A stretch of 64,000 bases of DNA, taken from positions 110,001 through 174,000 of the forward strand of contig WBZZ01002412.1 in NCBI GenBank assembly GCA_019918135.1. The letters run 5' to 3'. Positions within the stretch are counted from its first letter, which is position 1. Every line of letters begins with the position of its first letter. The position numbers and the translations under genes are program-made. Under the pieces are notes generated by a model that searched no databases, had not been told where the DNA came from, and saw only the letters and a program-made list of their open reading frames with translations. Below are positions 11,461-20,400 of the stretch, in pieces. This DNA is from Paulinella micropora (Eukaryota > Cercozoa > Imbricatea > Euglyphida > Paulinellidae).

Positions 11461-12621
11461 CTACTTTCTTTTGCGGGTTTGGACTTTTTGTCCTTTTTCT
11501 TTTTCTTTTTCTTGGGTTCCTATAGTGTCATCGTAATTGTTAAACGCACCGCAAAACTCACAATATCTGCGATTGTCCATGTTGGCTGCATGCGCGAATG
11601 CAAACAAAATTTGTACCTCGCACAGCACTTCCTCAGCTTCAACTTCTTCTTCTACAACTGACTTCTTGCCTTTACAGGCTCTGTCCGGTCGTGCTTCTGC
11701 TTTGATCCCGCCCCCCACGGCAGGCAGCGGCTTGAACAGCGGAATGAAAAGCGCGTTCGGATAGTCCGGCTTGGTTTGAGCTAAGTTGTCTTTTACTTGA
11801 CTATTCCATTCAGAAGAGCTTATATCGACTTTGGGCAGCGACTTGGACACCACCCGGTCCACCATATTCCAATTCAACCACTGGAGCTGCGTGCCGCCTT
11901 GCACGTTTCTATTGACTAGCGCCCATTGCTCCGGCTAAACCCAGACAGACAGGCAGACAATATGCATACATGCATACATACACACATACCTTCCTGTTCT
12001 CTGTCTTCGACTTCATTCCCGTAGGCTTATGCTTCTCCACAGCGTACGGCCTATGATTGAAACATACATACGAGCAAGATGATCATGAGAACAAAGGTAA
12101 CTTTACCTGATGAGTTGGACAAGTTCACCGTCTGGTTTAGGCTCGATCACTTGAATCGTCTGCCCTATATCATGCAATCATACAGACATTTATGTACACA
12201 TATGTCATCATACATACAGAGCCCTGATTACCTTTTTCGGGGCAAAAGCCACAAGGCAGTTGAGCACTACATCCTTGAGCGTGATCATCTAGCCCCGTAG
12301 CAATCTTGAACCTGCCATTGAGTCTGGACAACCGAAAAAAATGTCAATTCAGATCACACATACAATGCAAAGTACCCATCCTTATAGTCCGCGCCGTCAG
12401 CAAAACCTATAGCAGTCGTTTTCCTCACCCTGGTGTATCCCGGCGGTACTGGGGGCTCTGTGCCTCTATCTGGTTGGAGGTGCAAGGGGTCGGCGTTGTC
12501 TAGCCCTGTGCTGGTGTCCCCTGTCCCCTTAAGCTTGTCCGTGTCTGGAGGTAGCTTGGCGGGGTCCCCCTTGTCTATGTTGCTCTGAATAAGCAATAAT
12601 ATTTACTAAATATATTGTTAC
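11461..12621 (-). CDS. Intron-containing gene of unknown function (host or element-borne)
   Basis: On the minus strand, open segments are separated by short gaps with GT at the 5' and AG at the 3' end: 12585-12621, 12324-12375, 12165-12231, 12051-12106 and 11935-11989 (37-67 bp). Several have AT-rich or pyrimidine-rich 3' ends, and two contain ACATAC/TATG-type runs absent from the flanking exons. The reading frame stays open across the last four. The longest exon encodes QLQWLNWNMVDRVV and an acidic, then Glu/Val-rich tail; an upstream exon has PPGYTRVRKTTAIGF and another a Cys pair (CGFC). I do not recognise a family. It runs directly into the gag-like segments, so it may be a gag 5' region or a host gene cut by the element. 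The 5' end is not located. Confidence 0.45.
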
Positions 12622-12957
12622 CTTTTATGGTCAATTTCACGACATAACATTTATATTTGACCGGATCATATTCTTTACCATTTTCATATTTCGTATCATA
12701 ATTATTATTCGTTACGTTGATATTACCGTATTCACAATTAGTTGCCAGTTAGTATAGATTTGCCCATAATCATCACTTGAATTTCTGACCACAAGATCAG
12801 TATATAAATTTGTGGTATTTATTTCACTATAAATTTATGGTAAATTAGATTGAGTTTCAGTCATTGGTTTCTAACCATTGATTAAATTCATTATTGTTCC
12901 TTCAACCTTTGATCAAAGTGCCTCAGCGCAAACGATTATTCAAGTATCCGGAGACTA
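12622..12957. other. AT-rich spacer ahead of the copia element
   Basis: About 335 bp of AT-rich sequence with no gene. A copia LTR or leader would be expected here, but I cannot find a second copy to define LTR ends. Confidence 0.5.
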
Positions 12958-13086
12958 ATGTCTACTAGTGTACTTACTGGTTATGGAGCCTTGGATGCGC
13001 CCCGTTACCAACTCAAGCTACCAAAATTCCCGAAAAGACCCATCGATGAATTTGACATTTGGAAATTCTAATTTTTCGCTTTTGTA

Positions 13087-14547
13087 TTGGGCGTGGACGC
13101 ACGCTACATACTACTTCTGGAAGACCAAGAATCGCCCTACTCGGTACAAGAGATTGCTACAATCTACGCAAGTACCAGAACTACTGGACTAAGACCCACC
13201 CACCCCGCCCCTAACAACATTACTGGATCTGGACTGTCAGCACGACAGCAAGACACCTCGACAGCAAGACAGTCGAGAAGGAGGAGCGATGACGACGAAG
13301 ACGATGAAGCATACGGATCGAGACGTGGCGACTCATCATCGAGCAGCTCGTCATCACTGACCAGCTCGTCCTCAAGCAGCCCATCCTCGACCAACCCGTC
13401 CTCAGGTAGCCAAGCACCCGCCCTCTTGCCTACTATCAACGTACCAACTGACCTGGATACACTTTTCAGCCAAGCAGACTACATCAAAGCACAGATCCAT
13501 GTCCGCTGCTTCCTTGTGGAAGCATGCCAAGAGTCGACAACTCTACTGACCGTCCAACGAGCAGGAACCAACCCAGCGGTGATCTGGACAGCGATCTGCG
13601 AGCGATTCGGCAGCAAAGGATCGGTTTCCATCGCTCGCCTACTAATGCAGCTGTTCGAGACAAAGCTGAAGTCAAGCAATGGCCTACCAACATGGATGGA
13701 GCTCTTGACCCAACGCTTCGAGCGCCTACAGTCAAGAGGAGTGCCTCTACCTGATGAATTCAGAGTCGTATTCTTGCTCTTTAAACTTAAGGAGTGCGCC
13801 TCTCTATCTATGGGGGATGTAGGGGGAACTATGTATTGGTCTCGTGCTGATGCTGACAAACCACGTTATAATGAGATATGTTCACTCATCTTACAAGCAT
13901 ACCATGCTAACCAACTCTCTGCTGCCTCATCTAGGTCCTCGACAGCCCTGTTCACTTCGGCCACACCCGTTGCTATCAACAAAGACATCCGATGTCTCAA
14001 CTGCAACCGACGAGGACACATTGCGGCCCAGTGTCGATCCACCTGCATGAAACGAGTCTGCGAGGGCCGACCGAAACACTCTGGGGCTGAATGCCCAGTC
14101 CGCAGACGACCCACGCAGCCAAACTCGAACACACGTCGCGGTGGTCGAGGGGGACCGAATCAACGAGGACGTGGAGGCCAACCTAAACAGACCAACACAA
14201 GACGGATTCAACGATCGAGCGGACAAGCCAACGCGACAACCGAAGTGGAAGCCACGGACGACGTCGATGATCCAACAGGCGACCCACCCGAGACATGGCT
14301 GATGCATTCCGCCGACTCCGACGACGAACGACCCGGACCAGAGGAGGACGAACCATCGCAAGAAGAAGTAGCCTACGTACAAAGGGGAAGTAGGTACAGA
14401 AATAGAGCAGGACCTATCCAACTGTCTCCTCTAACACCCACTTCTGATACTTTCACCCTCCCACCCCCACTGAAGCATCGCCCGCACCGCACCCTGATTA
14501 CGTGGAAGACCCGACGAGACGCCCAGACATCCCATGGAGCTCGCTGA
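13087..14547 (+). CDS. gag: Ty1/copia Gag
   Basis: The 486-codon frame has a Ser-rich stretch (residues ~75-105), then a gag core with motifs such as RFGSKGSVSIARLLMQLFET and MELLTQRFERLQ, typical of the copia UBN2/retrotrans_gag core. It ends with a CCHC knuckle, CLNCNRRGHIAAQC, and a second Cys/His cluster of the form CxxxxC...HxxxxC, followed by a Gly/Arg-rich RNA-binding tail. It would package element RNA in virus-like particles. The pol frame begins within its last ~46 bp in another frame, an arrangement copia and related elements can use with frameshift read-through. The true N-terminus probably lies further left, near 12958, where conserved Gag residues appear. Confidence 0.8.
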   Translation: MGVDARYILLLEDQESPYSVQEIATIYASTRTTGLRPTHPAPNNITGSGLSARQQDTSTARQSRRRSDDDEDDEAYGSRRGDSSSSSSSSLTSSSSSSPSSTNPSSGSQAPALLPTINVPTDLDTLFSQADYIKAQIHVRCFLVEACQESTTLLTVQRAGTNPAVIWTAICERFGSKGSVSIARLLMQLFETKLKSSNGLPTWMELLTQRFERLQSRGVPLPDEFRVVFLLFKLKECASLSMGDVGGTMYWSRADADKPRYNEICSLILQAYHANQLSAASSRSSTALFTSATPVAINKDIRCLNCNRRGHIAAQCRSTCMKRVCEGRPKHSGAECPVRRRPTQPNSNTRRGGRGGPNQRGRGGQPKQTNTRRIQRSSGQANATTEVEATDDVDDPTGDPPETWLMHSADSDDERPGPEEDEPSQEEVAYVQRGSRYRNRAGPIQLSPLTPTSDTFTLPPPLKHRPHRTLITWKTRRDAQTSHGAR

Positions 14548-17387
14548 CAATCACACAACGCATGGACGAGAACGACTACAGACGTGCCTACGTTCAATGG
14601 ACGCGCATGCGGGACGCATTTCGAGCGATCCCACAAGGATTCCCTGTCCCACCTGCCCATTGGCCGCGACCTTGGTGCCCCCTTGGAACACCCCTCAACT
14701 ATTTCCTTCCAAGAACGGATCCGTGGATGTTACCATCGCTGCTAGTTCAAGACGCGCCCGGCTCAACAGGTATTGAGCACATCGTACTGCGGACAAGATG
14801 CCCGAGACGAGCACGACGTGAACCAGGTAGTTCACCGCAACAACCGCCGGAAACAACTACACAATCCCCGCGCGTGCCAACACAGAGCTTTATGAGCTCA
14901 CCTGCACCGGAAGATAGGACGACATCAGAGCAAGACCGTCAAGAAGAGCAACCTACCTCAACGCCCATCGGAGAACATCGACAGCGACAGTTGAGTTCAA
15001 CCAGCGCAGAGGACACCTCGATGAGCGAAACACCGCCTACCCCGTCAATGGCATACAATGAGGAATCGCCCATTTCAAGTTTCACGGTACCTATCCCACC
15101 GAACCTGCAGACCGAGTGCTTTACCCCGTTGGCCCCGACGACGACCTCAACGAATGCATCTACGGACAACAAGGACGCAATAAGTCGCATACAAGCCATT
15201 GAAGCATTACCCTACGGCCAACCAGTGCAATACAGACGTGTACCTGGAGTTTCACAGCCAACAGAACGACGATACACCTTCGCTTGGACAGATGCACATC
15301 ATTGCTTTCGTCACCCTACCACCGATGAGCTGGCCTACTGGGGCATCGTGAAGGACTTCCGACTACTCCCGGAGAACTGGGCACTAACCAAACCAGACTG
15401 CGTCGACTGCAAGACTATACGCGAAACCAGACGCGGCAGCATTAGATGGGATTGCACCTACTGCGGCAACCAAGAAGGGAAACTGAAGCGTTGCAGCGGA
15501 TGTCAACTCGTCTACTACTGCAACACCGATCATCAGAGGACCGATTGGCCGGCACACAAAGAGTTCTGCAACATGGCCAAGCGGCATCCACTCATCAACC
15601 GACTTCGAGAAAGGGGAACGAGATACGATCTACTCGGCATACCAACGGACCAGCCCGAGCTAGGCGACCTCGCATTTCAACATCTGTTACGTTACCGTGA
15701 AGGTGGACCACACGCACCACTGTTCATAGACACACCCACAATGGTAGATATGGCGATGAGCCTAGATGAATTTACGACGAGGGGGAGACGTGTGGACCCC
15801 AGGACGGCCACAATGGCACAATCACACGCCCACCTTAACTTCACGGAAAACGAAGAAGACTACGAGGTGACCTCTTCGACACCGAATGCGAACTTAGCTG
15901 CGCTAGCCGCTACCACGCCGGACATACCCAACTTCGACGAAGCGTATACAATCAACGAGACGGACCCACCATGGACTATGCTCCCACCACCTCCAAGCGG
16001 AACAGATGAGACCGGACAAGAACAGCACGAACCCTACGGTGTAGGTGCAGCAGGCGAAAGATGGCGAGAACAACTGGAGAAGCAACTGAAACGCATACTC
16101 AACATACCCGACACGCCGTCCGATGTGAAGCGTTCACCGCCTCCAGCACCATACACACCTGAAATAGAACCACTGTTCAACGACAACGTGAGACCACCGC
16201 TCAACTATTACCCACCTGCCGGACGTGTGGAAGCTGAAGAACTACGCGAACGCCTACGACGTCATGACTACTCACACACATTCGAATTCGTGTTAATGGC
16301 AGACGTATTTGACGAATTAGAAGCAATAAGGGACCCGAAAGAAGATACCACAGACGTGGCAACCATCCCTGACGAAGATGCAACTGACGACATCGACGAC
16401 CCGGAGCTCGACGAACCTGAACATGAGAACTATCTCTACCCACCCGCCCTGGACTTCGCCAACGTACGCGAGTGGCAATACTACATCAACAGGCATCCAG
16501 AGCTGGAATATTTGGAGTTCAAGAACATGGACGAATACAACAGATGGATGCAGGAGACAATGGACTTAATAGAACGGGCAGAGCTCAAGCGCCCTATGGT
16601 CAACTATGTGCTAATGGCCGACGGCAATCCCCCTGACGTGGTCGACAGCGCATGCAACCGATGGCTATTCCATGAGAAGGCGCCTATCGACCCCAAGTCT
16701 ATCCGCGAAGAGAAACCGGCTTTCCTCAATAACATATCTGGTAAGCCGCTTCCGGTGAGGACGCGGGCTACTGCCACTCCGACGTGGCTCAATGGTTATG
16801 GTCAATCGGTTAAACAGTCATTTCCCAACTCACTCATATCACCGTCATTACCATTCAACCTTGTTCCCACCCCACGCCTTGACCATGACATGCACAAAAC
16901 AATCATCCATCAAAATGGTCAAGTATTCATCTATGACAAGCCCATAACACTTGACAAGAAGAACATACTAGCAAGGGGGAGGCTCAATTCACACTTGCTA
17001 TACGAGTTAGATAAGCCAGGAATGACACCACTTGACCCTCATCAAAGATATATACCATACAGGTACAAGCAGAGAGAACAACTGTCACTGGCTGCAACCA
17101 TCGACAACCTACCAGACCTTGCATTATGGTCAGTCAATCCTCTCCCATCACATGCACCGTACGATCCAATGATCCTATACAGAGCTCTGATGCATGCAAA
17201 CCCACTCATAATGAACGAGTTTGCAAAGAGCGTAGGCAGACGCATCGCTGGCAAAGATTGGATGCGTCTGGTACGTGCATGTCATGGATGCAATAGGGGC
17301 AAACCTAACAAACCCCCTATGTACAGAGGTAACTATCTAGACCTAGAATATAAGCAAGTAGGATCAGGGTGTGCGTCTTTCCTGTGA
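14502..17387 (+). CDS. pol: Ty1/copia Pol N-terminal part: MYND finger and protease
   Basis: 961 codons. An N-terminal block IPWSSLTITQRMDENDY is shared with two other copia copies in this window. After a disordered region comes WTDAHHCFRHPTTDELAYW, then a MYND-type zinc finger at residues 318-356 (CTYC...CSGC...YYC...HKEFC). MYND fingers normally bind proline-rich peptides. An acidic linker follows, then the aspartic protease with DSAC near residue 715, then a GAG-pre-integrase-like Cys/His region around residue 925. The integrase core, RT and RNase H are absent. The shape is that of a polyprotein processed by its own protease in the particle. Confidence 0.75.
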   Translation: MEDPTRRPDIPWSSLTITQRMDENDYRRAYVQWTRMRDAFRAIPQGFPVPPAHWPRPWCPLGTPLNYFLPRTDPWMLPSLLVQDAPGSTGIEHIVLRTRCPRRARREPGSSPQQPPETTTQSPRVPTQSFMSSPAPEDRTTSEQDRQEEQPTSTPIGEHRQRQLSSTSAEDTSMSETPPTPSMAYNEESPISSFTVPIPPNLQTECFTPLAPTTTSTNASTDNKDAISRIQAIEALPYGQPVQYRRVPGVSQPTERRYTFAWTDAHHCFRHPTTDELAYWGIVKDFRLLPENWALTKPDCVDCKTIRETRRGSIRWDCTYCGNQEGKLKRCSGCQLVYYCNTDHQRTDWPAHKEFCNMAKRHPLINRLRERGTRYDLLGIPTDQPELGDLAFQHLLRYREGGPHAPLFIDTPTMVDMAMSLDEFTTRGRRVDPRTATMAQSHAHLNFTENEEDYEVTSSTPNANLAALAATTPDIPNFDEAYTINETDPPWTMLPPPPSGTDETGQEQHEPYGVGAAGERWREQLEKQLKRILNIPDTPSDVKRSPPPAPYTPEIEPLFNDNVRPPLNYYPPAGRVEAEELRERLRRHDYSHTFEFVLMADVFDELEAIRDPKEDTTDVATIPDEDATDDIDDPELDEPEHENYLYPPALDFANVREWQYYINRHPELEYLEFKNMDEYNRWMQETMDLIERAELKRPMVNYVLMADGNPPDVVDSACNRWLFHEKAPIDPKSIREEKPAFLNNISGKPLPVRTRATATPTWLNGYGQSVKQSFPNSLISPSLPFNLVPTPRLDHDMHKTIIHQNGQVFIYDKPITLDKKNILARGRLNSHLLYELDKPGMTPLDPHQRYIPYRYKQREQLSLAATIDNLPDLALWSVNPLPSHAPYDPMILYRALMHANPLIMNEFAKSVGRRIAGKDWMRLVRACHGCNRGKPNKPPMYRGNYLDLEYKQVGSGCASFL

Positions 17388-17434
17388 CCGCCGCTGTGTG
17401 GTGAACATCGTGAATGATGAGACGTAACGTCAGG

Positions 17435-20400
17435 TTAGCTTCGTCCGCCCCCGATTCGGGGGCAGTTGGCTTTGGCGGTTTTGCTGACGCTGCCTACATC
17501 TAACATGAGGGTGCGTAGGCGGAGATCCACCATTTTAGCGTATAGGTTCATTATGGCTTTGGAGATCATGATAGGTCTCCAGTCCTTCTGATCAGCCCCC
17601 GTCCCCTTCTCTTTCCATAATTGGACAAGCTGGGTGGCTTTCCATTCTGTGGGTATGACTCCTTCCCTCCAGCATTTGTTAAAGTATTGTAGGATATATG
17701 CTTGGCCGGGTCCAGAAAGTATTTTCAGTGCAGCCGGTGGGACTTGATCCAATCCTGCTGAGGTCCCTTTCTTGCTCTGTATCGCTGCTTTTAGTTCCTC
17801 CATGGAGAAGTCCCGGCGTGCTTCTTGGATGGCTTGTGACCTCTCCGGGTATGTAGTTAAGTTGGAGGGGATACGCGTCAGGATCCGTGTATATCCTCCC
17901 GGGATGTTGAGGCAGTAGCCTGGAGAGGGAGTATGTTGGCGTAGGGTCTGTGTGTGGTCCCCAGAATGTGTTCGGGCCCAGTCGTCTATCAAGCGGTGGA
18001 TGGGTAGGAGTGCTGCTTCCTTTGCCAACCGGTCGCATGCCTCGTGTAGGCAATGTTGCCATTTGAAGCTATTCTCCACATGGGATGCGATCCACTGGAT
18101 GTGTAGGTGGCCCATCTCGATCTTATATCTAGCTATTGCGTCCCATAAGATTGGCTGCGGCCTTTCCGGGAAAGGTTTTTGGTACTCGGATTCCAGGGGG
18201 CAGTCTGCGAGTCCCTTGTAATCGGTGAACGCATAGGTCTGCTGGGGGCGCCATCCGCTGGTACGGACGTAATGAAGGGCCATAGCCATCCCTCCGACTT
18301 CTTGATGTGCGCTGGTGGTCGGGTTGGCATGGGATCCATATATGGCGATAATGGCTTCTTGGTGAATCAGGATGGCCCCGAACCCTCCCGCATTGCCCAA
18401 GTTTAGGAAGCTAGACCCATCTACGTGTATTATCGCCGTGGTACTCCTGTCTATGGCATCCCGTATAGTTCCGGGGTGATCCCGTGCCGGTGGGTCTGCC
18501 TGGACCTTGGGAATTAGGGTGTCGATATGGTGTTTGTCCCTAAGATTCCGAGGGAGTTTGTGCAATAGAAGTGCTACCGCACCGGTGGGGAGTATTTGAA
18601 ACACGGTCCTGGGGTCTCTGGGCGTTCTCTGCCACATTCGTGTATAGAGGTAGGCGTTTGTCCCTTCTGTCCCGCCACCCAGTTCCCGGAGGATATTATG
18701 GACTATGCACATCGGGTCGGGTGCTGGGTACAGGGACCATGTTCTCCTTGGTGGTCGTGGTTTGGGTACTCGGGCTGTACCGTACTGGTCCCAGTGGCGG
18801 TGGTGGTATGTTAGGTTGTGGAGGATTTGGGGGTCCCTTCCCGCGTCGGTGACTTGTTGTGTTGTGTATTCGATGATCGCATTGGTCCACTGGGGCTGGT
18901 CAATGTGGCGTAGGTGCTCATCCCAGGAGTCCCTTATGCTCGTTCCCCAGGCCTGGGTGAGGTCCTGTTCCGTGACAACGGGGACGTTGAGAGGGTATGG
19001 GTCCTCGGCTGGTGTGGGGATTTGATGGTGGGGCATAGGGGTTTCTTGGGAGGTAGGGGCGTCGAGCGCACCTAGCAGAATATCCTGTCGACTATGTTGC
19101 TCCGATGCGTCGGGGGTCAGTATTGCAGCCTGGGGTCCTAGGGCGGCCACCAGCAGTTGGTGAGCCTCCCTGGGGGTGTGGAGACGCGCCCTGAATAGTT
19201 CGGCGTACTGGGCAGTAGTGTCCTGGTGACTGGGGTGGAGGCGAGGTTTGGCTTGTCTTGCTTTGCGGTATAATAGGCACCGGTCTGCATCCCATTCAGC
19301 ATTCTGGGTGGAGTGGTCCGGCATTGCCCGTAGTCTCGCGTCCATTTGAATGCGTTGATGGGTGCGGTTTAGTTGATCCCGTGGCCGGGCAATAGTGTTC
19401 GTGGCTTCTTTAAGATCCTCTTCCTGCTCCCGGGTTAGTGGTTGTATGATTTCCTTTTCTCGATGTGACCATAGCCTCATGATTGCCCTAGTCCCTGATT
19501 GGATGTCCAGGGTTCTGGCTAGTTGTTCCCATCGTTTCCACGTAAGGATTGGGTTTGGTGGTAGGTTATCTTTTGTTAGGAATCCGTGGATTTCCGTGAG
19601 GGTTTGTTGAAAGACCAGTCTTGTGGCGGGAATCTGTGTGGGTCGGCGTCGCTGGTCGCGCTGAGGTGGTGTGGTTGTGGGTTGAAGGGGTGATGTTTGG
19701 TCTCCTTGTTGTGGTGGGTGTGTGTCAGATGCAGCGGCGCGCGCTGCGGCGACTGCTCTGGTCATCAGCGCCTGTGGGCCTTGTTGGGTTGCTATGCTTG
19801 CTTGGACGCTGGTCTCGAATTTTTCCCGTTGGAGGGGCGTCCATTTCGAGGGTTTGTCTCGTGGCTCGTTCAATCTCTCGGGGTGATTATCCTGCCGGGG
19901 TTCCTGGAGCATATCTAGTGTTCTCTTTGTTCTCCAGTTCGGTCGGGTGGGTCGGGATGTTTTAGTAGGAATGGGTTCGTCTGGATCCCCTGGTCGGTAT
20001 TGCTGTTCTAACCTCATGCGGGCATTATTGAGTCTACCGCTTATCCAGTCCCCAAGGTTTGTTAGACCGTGGCGACAAATGATGCCGGACCGAATCTTAC
20101 TGTTCTCCTTTTCAATTGCATCGTAGTCTACGGGCGTGGGGGTCGTGCTATCCGAGGTGGGTTGACGAGTCGCATTGAAGTACGTTTTGTCCATTTGGAG
20201 TAACCGTGCCGCGACTTCGACCCATTTCACGGGGGAGATTATAAGATCCTGTTTGTTGGGGTGTATGTCCGTGATCGCCTCTGGGGCGTCAGTAGCCTCC
20301 AGTTCTAGGACCCCATCTTGGGCTCCGATATCTAAATAGATCCACGTAAAGCGCGGGGGGTCTTTGCGTGGTTTTAGGAGTTGTTTGAGTGTGTTGTGGC

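Larger units (their letters stand above)
12958..17387 (+). mobile_element. Ty1/copia element, 5' part, with MYND finger
   Basis: Plus-strand order is gag with two zinc knuckles, a Ser/Pro-rich linker, a MYND zinc finger, an aspartic protease (DSAC) and the start of the integrase region (GAG-pre-integrase-like CHGCNRGK). The remaining integrase, RT and RNase H are missing: similarity to copia stops near 17.39 kb, where the inverted half of the LINE begins, so the LINE probably inserted here or the copia was already truncated. The gag start matches the N-terminal block of the minus-strand copia at 52.2 kb. The element is incomplete and has roughly one or two further breaks. Confidence 0.8.

Noticed and set aside
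13164-13439. Asp/Leu/Ser-rich minus-strand frame opposite the Ser-rich part of copia gag
   Set aside because: It is a shadow of the biased gag sequence on the plus strand.
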